Below, in pieces: positions 12,301-24,969 of a stretch of DNA of 64,000 nucleotides (position 1 is its first letter; the number at the start of each line of letters is the position of its first letter). This stretch comes from Aquilaria yunnanensis (lineage: Eukaryota; Streptophyta; Magnoliopsida; Malvales; Thymelaeaceae), in the NCBI GenBank assembly GCA_039654915.1, contig CM077599.1, positions 70,896,001 through 70,960,000 on the forward strand, in the 5' to 3' direction. The notes under the pieces are model-generated. The model made no database searches, was not told the DNA's origin, and saw nothing but the letters and a program-made list of their open reading frames with translations. The position numbers and the translations under genes are program-made.

Positions 12301-14500
12301 ACTTTCTATGGCTGTAGCTACTTGAATTGGTTTTGTTGGTTGGATTAATGGCTATTTGACTTTGGTTTTCTTTCATTGCTTGTTTACTCTTCTCCTTGAG
12401 CTTATTGTTGCATTGATTGATTAAGGGCCCTAGTCAATTGCACCTTAGATTTCTTTTAAACTCTTGGAAAAGATTAAAAGGAATTGGAATTAGGAGAAGA
12501 GTGTAGTGGTCATGGGCTTGTTGGGAGACTAGTCTAGGACACTAGGTGAAGGTAAATTGAACTTGTAATGCCCCTATTGAACTAGCAATTCGGATAGGAG
12601 TCTATTCTAGTATAAGTTTGGGAGAGTGACCCTTTCACTTAGGAAAGTAAGAGCCTAATTAGTTAACTTCACCAACAAGTAGAAAAACCAAATTATTAGC
12701 CTTAACCAACTCAAATAGTGAAAACCATAGGAAGTGTGTTTTGTTAATTCACTAGAAAACTCCTAATTTGCATTGTATTTGTTGTTCTTATTTAGTAGTA
12801 ATTTAAGTAGAGTTGCAAACTTAGTTATTTTCATAGTGAGTAAATAATCAATTGTTACTTGTTTAGCTAAAGTAAGTAAGATAGTGGTAATTAGCAAATA
12901 ATACAAATCAATCCTCGTGGGAACGATATCTTATTCACCCTATCTACACACGTCCCGTGCACTTGCGGATTAGGGTTGAAAAACTCACAACAGATGCAGA
13001 TTATGCTTAATGGGCCTAATACCAGAGGATGGTTGTTATGTCATAGTTTATTATATGTATTACATATTTTGAATCTTTAGTGATTCTAAGTGTTGGGTTA
13101 GACATTTTATATATGCTAACCAAGTTATTTGCATGGTTTAAATGGTTGTAAACAATGAAATACACAAGGATAATTAGAAGCTTTCATCATAGAAGCTTAG
13201 CTTAGGTAGGAGCTAGTTTATGATCTTAGATTATGTATGTGAATTAATAAGTTATGCCTCTAGTATAGACAAAAAAATGTGTAGACTTTGTAGTGTAAAT
13301 AAACATTGTGGTTACTCTTGGAACGTATATTAAGTTCTACAGTTATAATGTATAATGTGTTAGTACTTGAAGTATCACGAACTTATTTTTTGTGACTTCA
13401 GTTGAATTTTGAAGTTTGTTTTATAATTTTTTGGCTAGGGGTTTTAAATGTTTATTTTGATTTACTTGAAACCGAAGCTAAGCTTGCATGCATCATGTTT
13501 AGGGTAATCAACTAGTTGCATTAATTGTGTTAAAGAATTACAAGTATTAACTTAACTAATTGCAACTAAGTGTGGGACCATAATATCTCGATTAAGTAAA
13601 AATCTTGGGGAAACTCTAGACCGGAGTAAGGTCAAGATCTCTTATAGGGGTCAAGGTCACTTATAGGTCGCCAAGTTAATTGCCAAAAAGTAGGTGCAAG
13701 TTATGAAGGAGATGCGGCGACTAACTAACAATTAGGACAAAGTTGGTTACTAGGATTGATTACCAACCAATTGCCCGTATCGGTTTCCCTCCCTAAAAAT
13801 GTCCACATTGGTGATCTGTGAGAAACAAGATTGACCAATTAACTTCTAGTGCATCTACATTATAAATTCAAATCCTTTATTTTTTTTTCTTATGCTTTTT
13901 TTAATCTCCCATTCTTTGTTTCTGTTTTCTTGCTCTATTTAATTTGGAGCAAGAGACCTAAAATGGAGATCACAAAGGAAGAATACGCTGCTTTCCACAA
14001 GAGTTTGACCATAGAGGGCACTATTTGATCTTTTTTACATAAGGAAGAAGCTGATATCTCCTTTAAGAGTCTCAAGCTGGGTATTCATGAAGAGTCTTAA
14101 AACTTGACTAAGGTTGTTACTTGTTAAGCGGAATGCCTTCTTCCAAAAATTGTTCTTTTCATTTCTGGTGTTTAAGGCCTTTATTCCTTCCCCATTTGCT
14201 ATAATATAAAACTTTACAACTAAAAATTAATAAGGAATAAAAAAATGTTAAAAAGAAAATCTAATGAGAAATCTTTGAGGGAAAAATTTTGGATTTGAGT
14301 ATCTGGTGTTCATAAGATATAGTGATTGATTGATGACTGCCCCAATCTATTGCTATAAAGCATCATAGGTGCTGAATGCCTAACAGGTTGCCCCTCACTA
14401 GTGACCAATTCATGACCACTTTTATCAGTCACCAAAAAGAAGAATGTCGGCCGATTGATGATTGATTTTTTGTTCAATTTTTGGTGTTTTGCTTGTAGTG
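9351..14500. mobile_element. Non-autonomous CACTA (En/Spm) transposon, about 5.15 kb
   Basis: The left end is CACTACAAGAAAAAGAAG and the right end is the inverted form, TTTTGCTTGTAGTG; the first 14 terminal bases differ at only one or two positions. CACTACAAGAAAA is the classical CACTA terminus in plants. Flanking 3-bp duplications are ggg (9348-9350) and gga (14501-14503), two of three matching. Subterminal words such as AGTGACCA occur near both ends (9373 and 14401). No TNPD or TNPA transposase frame is recognisable inside, so the element would have depended on another copy. Confidence 0.65.
11700..12990 (+). mobile_element. LTR-like retroelement fragment inside the CACTA element
   Basis: The stretch ending near 12990 has the look of a plant Ty3/gypsy LTR 3' end, with CTCGTGGGAACGATATCTTA followed by a CGTGCACTTGCGG tail and a final CAACA. 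The left limit is uncertain, and I found neither a second LTR nor gag-pol coding. It may be a solo LTR nested in the CACTA element. This call is recognition by general appearance only. Confidence 0.3.
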
Positions 14501-16139
14501 GGATCTACACTACTTTCTCATTCAGCATCATTGCTTGGCATTCCTCCGTGGGTATTTGGATAAAAAGGATTTGATCGGTGAATTCTAATAGGCGCCTTCA
14601 CTTTAGAATCACAAAAAATGTTATTCCAACCTTCTTATATAATCTCCTCTAACCATGTCAAGACTTAACTCAGTTGGAGCACATCAAAACCTTCATTGCT
14701 TCACTCAAATAAATGAAATCCTTCCCACACCTCAGATAAACATCCAAATCTAGATCCTGGAATAAAAGCATTGGTTGACAGAGGCCAATTTCCATTCAAA
14801 TCATTGCTTATGCAACTTGAAGGCACCTCAGTGTGACAACTTTGACGACAAAGGAGGAGTCTTTGGTTAGGGTTGCCTGACCTAATTAGCATCCTTTAAC
14901 TATGGGGATAAAGTGAGCATTGGTTCTAGCCTTGTTAACACTTTCGCCTTGGCTTTCTTTAGCCCTAAATGTAAAATGACCCATTAAGATTAATCCTCCA
15001 TTCTTGCCTCTTGACTTTCTGGTTGGTTATTTCATTAAAAGACCCGCTGACATTAAAACTAGGGGCATTTACCATTATTCGCCATCTCCTCCATCTCCCC
15101 ATCGCTTGATGGTGACTTTTCAGCATGATTCGGCTTATTTTATTGCCTTTTTGGTTGGACTTCTAGCCAAGGACCATACTTAGCTTCTACTCCATCGACT
15201 TCTTCATTTATAGTTAATATGGCTGTAGGGAGCTTTACCCAACTTCTTTTAGTTCATTCTTCTTGTTTGTATTATGTTCTATTTGTTAGGCCTTTCATTT
15301 GGATTTTTTAAGGCCATTTTCTTACGCTTCTAGTTCTAGCTAGATAGTGAAAGTATTGGTTAGCCTCTACTCAATATAAAAATTAAATTTATGATATTGA
15401 TACATGATGTCTTTTCTGGGGTCAGACGGTTAGACAATGAAGCTTATAACCACCAACAAATATTCTAATTCAATATGTCAAACTAATTTACATTTACCGT
15501 TCATAACTCTAGAATAATATGCTATATAATAATCAAATGTAAATATAACATAAATATTGACGAAATAACTAATTTTGGATAATATTAGAATTCATAATTT
15601 AGGACAAACTACCTTAAATAGCCCAATTATCATAGCAAACTTGTAACGAGAATATATTTTTCACCAATTTGAAAATCCACTTACATTTAGAATTACTTGT
15701 GAAAGCTTTACAAAAATGTTTTCACATATTCATTATTAATGATGCCCAGAGATGATCTTTCGGTGTGGGATCTACAACTTGGGTCTGAAAGGGTATAAGT
15801 AGCCCTCTAAAATCACAATATAGACTTATTCCTTATTGCTCCTCAGCCTTAAAAGCTAAACTTTGCAGCCTCCATGAAGCCAGCAATGCAATAAAGAGTT
15901 AGTCTTTCACCATTACTATCTTTATCTCTCATTGTGTTCAAGTTCTACAAGCTCTAAATGGATCCATCCTGACCACTCCTGCCATATCACTCATTGCCTA
16001 ATAGATCATCACAAATCTTGAAGCAAGCTCTCGAATCTCTATGGTTCTTGTTCCTAGGGACAAAGTATCGATTACCTATCATCTGACAAATTCTCCTTTC
16101 TAGTCTTCCTTTAAATTTACAAAAAAATATATATATATT
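14501..16139. other. Intergenic DNA without a supported gene
   Basis: AT-rich sequence with only short open frames. Some phrases look like old retroelement coding, but no domain can be named. It ends in an (AT)n tract at 16127-16138 next to the foldback element. Confidence 0.4.
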
Positions 16140-16148
16140 ATTTTTCTA

Positions 16149-18486
16149 GGCTAAATTGTAAGATCTGCCTTTAAAATATATCTCATTTCACAAATTTACC
16201 CTCAAATTGTCAAACATTGCAAAAGCATGATTGAAAAAATGTATTGTAGAAAAAATGTCTTTCCTTCCGTTATCACCATTAGTGTTGACATAAATTCGAG
16301 GAAAAAATAAAAAATTAGCCCTTGATTATAAGCAAAGCCGATATAGGGCCCCTGATTATAAATTTGGAACACATAACTCATTGACTAGCCGAAAAACCTT
16401 AAAATATAATAAAAAAATAAAAAGCACTATAAATTTAACATGCCCATTGATAATTAAAGTATCCAATCATGTCAAAAAATTATGAAGAATATTTTAGAAG
16501 ATAAAAAAATATAATTTAACACACTTATCTATTTTTTCAACTTATATCCTAAAAGCCAAAAAACTTAAAAAATTGCATGAAAAACTACTAATTCGACATG
16601 CCATCTCAAATTAAAGTATGTAATCCCTTGAAATAATTTTAGAGACCATTCTAGATGCTAAAGAAAGAAAATTTGATATCCTCACCTATTTTTTTCAACG
16701 TAAACCATAAAATAGCAAAAGAAACTGAAAAATATAATGAAAAACAAAAAAATTACCAATTCAACATGCCCACCCAAAATTAAAATGTACAATCCATTTA
16801 AATAATTATGGATACTATTCTAAATTCCAAAAGAAATAATTCGACGCACATATCTATTTTCTTTAACTAAAACCATAAAAAAGAAAAAAAAATGAAAAAT
16901 AGAATGAAAAATAAAAATATTAACAATTCGACATACCCATCCAAAATCAAAGCATAAAATCCATTGAAATAAATATATAGACTATTCTAGATGCAAAATA
17001 AATGGAATTTGGCACACTTATCCAATTTTTTTCAACTTAAACCATAAGATAGCTAAAAAAACCAAAAAAAATAGAATGAGGAAAAAAATATAGATTCGAC
17101 ATGCCCATAAAAAATTAAATTATAAAATCCATTTAAATAATTATGAATACTATTTTAGATGCAAAATAAATAGAATTTTCCACACTTATCTAATTTTTTT
17201 CAACTTAAACTATAAAATAGAAAAAAAATAAAAAATAAAAAATAGAATGAAAAAAATTACCAATTCAAAATTTCCATCACATATTAAAGCATAAAATCTA
17301 TTTAAATATTTATAGAGACTATTCTAGATTCCAAATAAATAGAATTTGACAAAAGCATAAAATCTATTTAAATATTTATAGAGACTATTCTAGATTCCAA
17401 ATAAATAGAATTTGACATACTTATATATTTTCAACTTAAATGATAAAATATCAACAAACCAAAAAATAGAATGAAAATTAAACCACATATAGTTTTTTTA
17501 AGGTATTGTGTGCTTTAATTTGGGATGAGCATGTTAAATTGGTAATTTTTCAATTTTCATTCTCTTTTTTGTTTTTTTTTTCTATTTGTGGTTTAAGTTG
17601 AAAAAAAATAAATAAGTATGTCAAACTCTATTATTTGGAATCTAGAATATCCTCCATAATTATTTCAATATATTTTATGATTTAATATTGGATATACATG
17701 TTAAATTGGTAAATTTTTTTTTGTCACTCTATTTTTTGGATTTTTTTTGCTATTTTGTGGTTTAAGTTGAAAAAAATAGATAAGTCTATTAAATTTTAGT
17801 TATTTGGAATCTGTAATAGTATCCATAATTAATTCAGGTATTTTATGCTTTAATTTTGGGATGGGCATGTTGAATTGGTAATTTTCTTATTTTTCATTCT
17901 AATTTTGTATTTTTTTACTAGTTTATGTCTTAAGTTGAAAAAATAGACAACTGTGTTAAATTCTATTTATTTTGCATTTAGAATAGTCTCCATAACATTT
18001 TTAAGGAATTGGGTGTTTTAATTTTAGATGACATGTTGAATTGGTAGTTTTTCATTCAGCTTTTTGAGTTTTTGGGCTTTTAAGGTTTAAGTTGAAAAAA
18101 ATAGATAAGTGTGTCAAGTTATAATTTTTTGGCATCTAAAATATTCTATATAATTATTTGAAGGTATTGGATACTTTTATTTACAATGGGCATGTTAAAT
18201 TTATAGTGTTTTTTTAATCTTTTATTATATTTTAAGATTTTTCAGCTATTTAAGGAGTTATGTATTTCAAATTTATATTCAAGGGCTCTTGCATCTATTT
18301 TACTAGAGTTTAGGGGCTAATTTTGTATTTGTCCCTTGAATTTCCATCAACACTGATGAAGATAATGGAAAGAGAGGCATTTTTTATACAAAATGTTATT
18401 TTAATCTCACTTTTGTAATATTCGACAATGTGGGGGTAAATTTATAAAATGAGGTACATTGTAAGGGCAGATCATGCAATTTAGCC
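16149..18486. mobile_element. Mutator-type foldback element with tandem-repeat arms (2.34 kb)
   Basis: The two ends are inverted copies. The left reads GGCTAAATTGTAAGATCTGCC and onward, and the right is the reverse of GGCTAAATTGCATGATCTGCC, with similarity continuing for about 200 bp. A perfect 9-bp duplication, atttttcta, flanks it at 16140-16148 and 18487-18495; 9-bp TSDs are characteristic of Mutator-like elements. Each arm is a run of about five or six degenerate tandem units of roughly 165 bp, with ACATGCCCA recurring near 16437, 16598, 16765, 16932 and 17100. In the right arm the units are inverted (CATGTTGAATTGG near 17867 and 18033). A transcript would fold into a very long hairpin. 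No protein is encoded. Confidence 0.88.
17286..17416. repeat. Perfect 66-bp tandem duplication inside the foldback arm
   Basis: Copy one is 17286-17351 and copy two 17352-17416, from AAAGCATAAAATC to AATTTGAC, with no differences seen. It is much younger than the degenerate 165-bp units around it. Confidence 0.9.
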
Positions 18487-18716
18487 ATTTTTCTATTAAC
18501 TTTCATAGATTTGTGGCATTACTCCTTGCCTTGATACCTGATAGGTCAAATTAGGTTCATTTTTGCCATTAGGCCGGCCCATACAGCCTAGAAAAGTTCA
18601 GAATTCCAATGAAAAGAAGTGAATGATAAGGACTAGATTGTTAAAAGTAACAAAGGTTTAGTACTTGTATGTAATTGCAACCACCCTTTGTTGTGGTTAA
18701 TTGTTTATTGGGTGAG

Positions 18717-19528
18717 TATGGGCGGTTTGGATTGGTTTTTTGGTGGAATCAAACTAACCTGAAATAGGCTCGGTTCCAAAAATTTTTCACCAAACCCGAG
18801 AACTGAAAATCGAAAAAAACTAGAACCATAATTCTAGGTTTTTCGATTCAGGTTCTCAGGTTTTTTTGTTTATATAATATACCTATAACAACATTTAAAT
18901 TGAATCAAATTGCATTCGCAACTAGTTTAATATTTAATATAATACACAACTAAATCCATATTTAAATACACACGTTCTTAATAATATTTAAAGAGTTTCA
19001 CATGTTGTTACATAATGCAACAAGAAGACAAATGTATCTAGTTGCATATGATTTCACAAAATGCCTTTGCAAATTTTAGAAGATCACTGATCAAATACTT
19101 TATCTCTTTTTTTTTATCTATACAAAGAAAACGATATTCAATCTGATACATATCTGCTTGTTACTTAAACCAAACCAACTACCATGTCATTGTAATTTCT
19201 TACAATATGAAAACGCAAACAATTTCCTATCCCCTTTTCCAATTTAGATTCAAGATTATGAATATTAGTTTTAGGGTTTAATATAAAAGATTAAAACACC
19301 GTCACAGTTCTTTATTTTTTCAATACATAAATATATGGATAATTTAGTAATATCATAACTTCAGTTCGGTTCCACCTCGGGTTGGTTCCATATGGAACTA
19401 GAACCAACCAAAACACTGTCATTTCTCACATATGTGGAACTAACCTACAAACCATGATCAATTTTTACCCAATCCAAACTCAACCCAATAGTGGTGGTTC
19501 GGGTTGAATTTCAGTTTTATCCAACCTA
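18717..19528. mobile_element. Probable decayed DNA-transposon fragment with inverted ends
   Basis: The segment starts TATGGGCGGTTTGGATTGG and ends with inverted, diverged versions (CCAATCCAAACTCAACCC near 19470, then ATCCAACCTATG). The interior has GGTTC/GAACC low-complexity words like the hAT MITEs in this window. The 8-bp flanks do not match convincingly, so family and limits are uncertain. Confidence 0.35.
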
Positions 19529-19551
19529 TGCTTAAACCTTATTATTTAAAA

Positions 19552-20142
19552 TGACTAAATTGCATACATGGTTCCTAATTTTTAATTACCATTTTGTTTT
19601 AGTCCCTAATCTATTGAATGTTCTATTTTAGTCCTAAACTTAGTAAAATTGTTTCATTTTGGTTCCCACTAGATAAAATTCATTAACTCAGAATATATGT
19701 CTAACATAAACTTTTGACATTCTAATTCGAATATTTGTTTATAGTTTTCAAGTAAATTTAAATTGTTTAATATTTTTTAATGGTCAATAGATAATTTAAA
19801 TTAGTAGTTTTTTCTTCTTGAATGGAATAAGTTAGATATACAAAGAGAAAAAAAAAAGGTGATTTGAATTTTTCATTAAGCATAAAAAAATGATTGTACA
19901 AATTAAATTTATTGTAAGATAATTACTAAATAATTTAAATTATGATATAAAAAGTTATTATCAGGCGAAACTTTGAGTTAGCAAATTTCATCCAACAGGG
20001 ACTAAAATAAAATGTTTTTAATAGATTTAGGACTAAAACAAAATGGTCTTAATAGATATAGGACCAAAACAGAACATTCAATAGGTTAGGGACTAAAACG
20101 AAACAATAACTAAATGTTAGGGACCATTCATGAAATTTACTA
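19552..20142. mobile_element. Mutator-like foldback MITE (591 bp) upstream of the DnaJ gene
   Basis: About 160 bp at each end are inverted repeats. The left holds TTTTAGTCCCTAATCTATTG and the right holds CAATAGGTTAGGGACTAAAA. The flanking 9-bp duplications are tatttaaaa (19543-19551) and tgtttaaaa (20143-20151), eight of nine matching. There is no coding. It ends 136 bp before the DnaJ start codon, so it lies in or next to the promoter. Confidence 0.75.
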
Positions 20143-20278
20143 TGTTTAAAACAGAAAATTGTCAACTTCTTTATAGATTCTTTTTTCAAAAAAAAAAAAA
20201 AACCTTCAACGTCCCCATGACCTAAAAAATAGGGCAGATGCAGATAAGAGATCAACAAAAATTCATGAACAATTGAAT

Positions 20279-22534
20279 ATGCATGGATTGGCTAGCTCTG
20301 TAGTGCCACGAGCTCCCCTCTGCATACCAATCCTCTCTTCAAGATCAAGATCACTTCTTCTTCCACTAGAGCCTGGGATTTTATCAATACCCAGTTGCAG
20401 ATTTCACCGTTCAAGTCACCTTTACAATTGGCTCGTCGAAGCTCACCCAAAATTTTTCCCAGTTCTCAGGAAAAGATGTGCCTTTCTTCTAAGGGCGAGT
20501 CGCCGAGAATCTCCGTATGAACTTCTGGGCGTTTCTCCTTCGGCATCTCCAGATGAAATCAAAAGGGCTTATCGGAAACTTGCTTTGAAGTATCATCCCG
20601 ACGTCAATAAAGAGGTTATTTCGTTGCTGGTTCAGTTCAGTTATCCAAATTTTCTTTAATCCTTCAATTGAAGTTGTTTTTGAAATCCTCGAAGCTCAGA
20701 TTACACAAAACCATAGATGGGTTTTCGGCGGTTGGATTGGAGAATCTCTAGTTGTTATAGTTCTGTCGAGAGTCATAAATCGGTGTTCTGTTGGATTTTA
20801 TTTTGCGATATTATTTTCCAGTCACTATAGCTTGGTTTTTTTAACAATGGAGACATCATAATTTGGAGCTTTTTAAAAAAAAAAAATTTCAGAGTATAAG
20901 AGAAGATAACGCTTTAACTAAGGAATGTGGAAAACGTGAATTTTAGTTTAGATCTGTTATTAGACTTGGAAGAAAAGATAGTGCCTGGAAACATGCATTT
21001 TTCACATGATGTTTTATCCTTCAATGGTCTTGCAGCTCATTAAGGCTTCATGGTTGCAACTTTTTTAGGAAAACACAAATGGAATTTTACTTGCAATCAG
21101 TTTATGTTTTGTGGCCTCGAAGAATGTTTGGCATTATTTCTAAGTCTACTCTGGCCTATGTTACTACAATGCTTGTTGTTAATACTCGAGGCAGTGATCT
21201 ATTAATGTTGTGGCTGTAAGCATATTGTTAGGTTTTCTAATTTTATGTTTTGATCTAATTTTCATGGTATACAGGCAAATGCGCAAGAGAAGTTTATGAG
21301 GATTAAGCATGCATATAATACATTGCTAAACTCGGACTCAAGAAGAAGATATGAATCCGCAAATAGTACATCCAATTTTTCGAACTCTGGTTCTCAAAGG
21401 AGCAGAGGTGCTGAAAATGAAGAGTTCTATGGATTTGGTGAGGTTCTCTTACCCCATTCAAAAGCTTAGGATTTATATGCATTTGCAAATGTCCAATGGT
21501 CACTTTCATGGTTCTCATGTCTCTTGGTATAATCTTCAGATTACTTGTGCTTATGTTATGTGGCCATGGTAATTTGGAAGAATGCAAATAGGGTGCTTGA
21601 TTTTTTTGTACTTGAGGATCATACAGAAGGGTTTCAAGTAAACACCACTATATAATCCATCACATCCGTTCGTTCTTTCTCAATATTCTTTTGTTGACTG
21701 TGTTACTTAAGGTATGTTGCTTAATTGATTTTCTAAATTCCATCCAGAGAAAGAGAAGCATTCATTTGACCTCCCTCTGTTGGTAACAGAAAATGAGAAG
21801 GAAAGAACATTTCAAAGTTTCATATGCACTTCTTTGAATGTCTTTGTAGTCTTATTCTAGTTTATGCTTATACTTAACACTTTATTCTGCAGGTGAATTT
21901 TTGAGGGATCTTCAAATTACCGTAGGTAGATTTGTGTTCTCAATTTGACAAGATGATGAGAATTACGAATGCATGATTCAAATCTTGTCGGGCTATTATT
22001 ATGTCTCTTTAACTTCAAAAGTAGAAAATAGATCTGGGTCTTTCTTTTTGCCCTACCTCTCATTCTAACCCTGTTTTGGTGATACAGGGGATTTTCTAAG
22101 AGACCTTCAAGAAGAATTCCAGAATTGGGAAGCAAGTGCATCTCAACAAGAAACGCCAAAAAGCCTTTGGGAGGAATTAGCGGTACGATGTCATTGTCTT
22201 TTATGGTTCAACAATTAAAACAATTGAACTAAACAAAGTGCTCATTGTCTGTGAATAAACTACTATGACATTCTCACCGTTGCTGACCTGGTAAAATATC
22301 CAACCTTGGCAGGCAATTGGAGAGGAATTTGTGGAATTTCTAGAGAAAGAATTGAACATAACTGATCCTGAGCGGGCAGCCAATGATGAAAGGAATGTGA
22401 GAAATGATCCATTTACTAGTGCAAATAAGGAGAGCGGGTCTGAAACTAATGCTGCAAAGGGAAGTGGCATCAGTGAGAACCTTGATGAGATTGAAGCTAC
22501 TCTTGCCAGGTTAAAGAAGGAACTGGGTTTGTAG
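20279..22534 (+). CDS. Plastid-type DnaJ (J-domain) co-chaperone, At5g59610-like
   Basis: Four exons join in phase: 20279-20614, 21275-21437, 22088-22182 and 22313-22534, giving 271 residues. Every junction is GT-AG. The ATG at 20279 is used because the upstream codons in frame are not ATG. Residues 1-70 are rich in Ser, Arg and Leu, like a chloroplast or mitochondrial transit peptide. The J-domain spans about residues 77-140, with YELLGV, helix [17 protein letters not shown] containing the HPD triad, and [11 protein letters not shown]. The C-terminus is helical and charged ([13 protein letters not shown]). There is no Gly/Phe or zinc-finger region, so this is a type III (DJC) J-protein that would stimulate an Hsp70 ATPase in the organelle. 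A foldback element sits just upstream, and a broken partial copy lies at 46345-46910. Confidence 0.88.
21893..21921 (+). other. Exon-3-like relic within intron 2 of the DnaJ gene
   Basis: After an acceptor-like TTCTGCAG, the sequence reads GEFLRDLQ, closely echoing the start of true exon 3 ([11 protein letters not shown], 22088). A donor-like GTAGGT follows at 21922. Using both exons would break the frame, since 29 nt takes phase 1 to phase 0, and the frame soon hits a stop. It looks like a duplicated, now unused exon start. Confidence 0.45.
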
Positions 22535-24650
22535 CAAGGTAAACGACAGTCTTCAACGGATGTTGCTTTGCTGTGCCAATCTCTGGCAACGTCTCTCTTC
22601 CAGACATAGAAGCCTGAAAAGAAACAAAGGGACACCGGTATTACATTGTATTGCAGAGCTCTGGCAGTTTCATCGATTGCATCTCAGAAGACCTCAAGTT
22701 GAAGTCGCGCTTTCTCGGTTTCAAGTACTTGTATTCAGCTATTGTTTGTATCACCATGTTATAAGCAAGTCTAAATTGCCAAAGGCATGCAATGTTCTGT
22801 ATAGCTAGAAGAAATATGAAGTCCGTACTGCTCTGGATGTAGTGATAACTTTGATATCTGGTGGATCCTTTAACTGGCAAGGGGAGACCAAGGGCTTGAT
22901 TTTTGGGGAAAGCTTCCCTCTCTGGATCAAAAATAGCAAAAAACACAACTCATCTGTAGCATGTAGATAGGTTTCCTGAGAAGTCCAAGTTCAAAGGTTT
23001 TGTGTATTTTTTCTTTGGTAATCAGGTTTGTATTTTGGATGGAAGAGATTGTGCCATGTGTTTTCGCTTAGGATTTATAAAATTGTGTTTAGTATTTATT
23101 TTTATATATAGTGATTATTTAATTTTTTTATATTCAGTAAAAAAAATAAGATATTAAGTAATAGGGAAGAAAAATGGAACGACATTATGAGCTCGAGAAA
23201 TGCGTTATTGAGGCACTACAACCACCGAGCAGCAATCCAAATTCTCTATGTCAGCAATGGTTTGACAGGTCAAACTTACCAAATGCATATTAGTATATTG
23301 ATCACCTCGCAAAACCTTGGAAGAATCAACTAAAATAGTGACAGCCAAATAGAGGCTTGTGCTGCTCTAGTAATTGTAACAATTTCAGCTTCTAGGGCAG
23401 AAGAATACTACTCCTAGAAATGTGCTTTTTTGAACCTAAGGAGGGCCATTGGATCCCATTCATAGACAAACGGCAGCAACGAAACTTAAGAATCTTTGCT
23501 ATGCTCCATCAACAAGAAAGGTTCAGGACTAATGGAGGGAGTATGAAACTTCTTAGTACCCCAAGATTGGCACAAAGGATGAGGAGGATTAAACATAAAC
23601 ATAGCATATCATGATAGGTAGTCTCTAGACAAACGAGCTGTTGAAAAAAAAAACATCCCTTTTGACTATGATTGATTGATTAAGAAATGATGTATTATTA
23701 AAATATACTAATGTCTCCCCAATCATATAGACCAAAAAGAGAAACTAGGAAAGAAAACCAATCCTGCTACAATTTGCCTAGAGAAACTAAAAAAAATATA
23801 ATTAGCGAAAATTACAAAAGTTATTCCACGCCTCATGATTTTTTCACTGATTCACCTTGAGCTTATAAAATGTTACAAATAAGCTATCATCTTCCTCAAG
23901 ACCTCTCCACTTTTTTTCCTAATCCATTATCTAATCCTCCTCAAATGGCAAAACAAATTGATAAGCCCAATCCAATACACATCACATCTTAATTCATGAT
24001 TATTGATTTTAACTTTTGCTAGTGAACCAGTACATGAATCTGATTCCAACCCCACAACCCATGCCAACACTAAAGATGAGCTCTAAGCGGTCTAGGCCCA
24101 CCCAATTCCACCAGTCAATCTAAAGCCCAGTCTAGCGATGCACCTAGTCCCTACACCACCATTAAGCTCCATCATGCTATCTTCAAATTTCTTGCAGTTT
24201 TGCAGAGGAATTTGACCATGGGGAAACATAACTCGAAACTCTTAAGAATGACTCAAAAACTCCTAAATTCAACAAAGGTAGCGAATTACCTCCCAAAATT
24301 TTTATATTTTTAGAAGTATCCGAAGTGAACTAAATCTATGTTGGTTTGAATTTAACAAAAATGTTTCAATTTTTCCCCGCTTCCTTTGTGCTCTCCCAAC
24401 TCTCTACACAGAACATTGACATTGTAGCACCACCTACAAGCTACAAAAATGGCCAAATCTACAGGCTTTTGAAGCTATAGTGACGATCCACTTAATGTTA
24501 TAAGATTGGTAACAAAATGGACACCAACTTTTCAATGGAGCTCGTGGAAGCTGGGAACTTGGTACATTGTCCAGGAGGTATATAACAGTTTGATGGTCAA
24601 TTTTGCTGGCTAATTGGGCCAACGCAAAAACCTTAATGGTTTATCCGTTA
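22535..24650. other. DnaJ 3' untranslated region and intergenic DNA
   Basis: The first few hundred bases are the likely 3' UTR; part of it is recognisably repeated after the DnaJ pseudogene near 46740. Beyond 23100 no gene is supported and only short frames occur. Confidence 0.5.
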
Positions 24651-24969
24651 GTTTTCGCCTAATGGATTTTAACGCCCAAATAAACTGGCCCAACCCAAGA
24701 GTTGCCCACCTCTCCAATTTCCTTTTGGCGTCAAACAGGTTTCAGGGGCCAATTTGAATTCGCAGCGAAGAAGAAACTAGCCGTTGGCGCTCCCAAAATC
24801 TCTATAAATTCCTCAAAACCCTAATCGATTCCTTTCCTTTACCAAACCTGCTCTCTTCTTGCTTCATCACCTCGCCCATAGTTCTTCTTCTTCATTCGTC
24901 GGAATATGCTCCCAGATTCCTGAATTCTGCGGGAAATTTCTCGTTTACTGGTGAACTCAGAGAACAGCG
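24650..24969 (+). promoter_or_regulatory. Promoter-like sequence without a following gene
   Basis: The block is less AT-rich than its surroundings. It has TAGCCGTTGG (24778), which reads as the reverse form of the plant mitosis-specific activator element with its AACGG core, then GGCGCTCCCAAA, then TCTATAAAT (24799) as a TATA box and a pyrimidine-rich leader. The expected coding region does not follow: a Mutator-like element begins at about 24979. Similar text, GAAGAAAATAGCCGTTG, is at 34991 beside the NAC gene. Confidence 0.35.
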
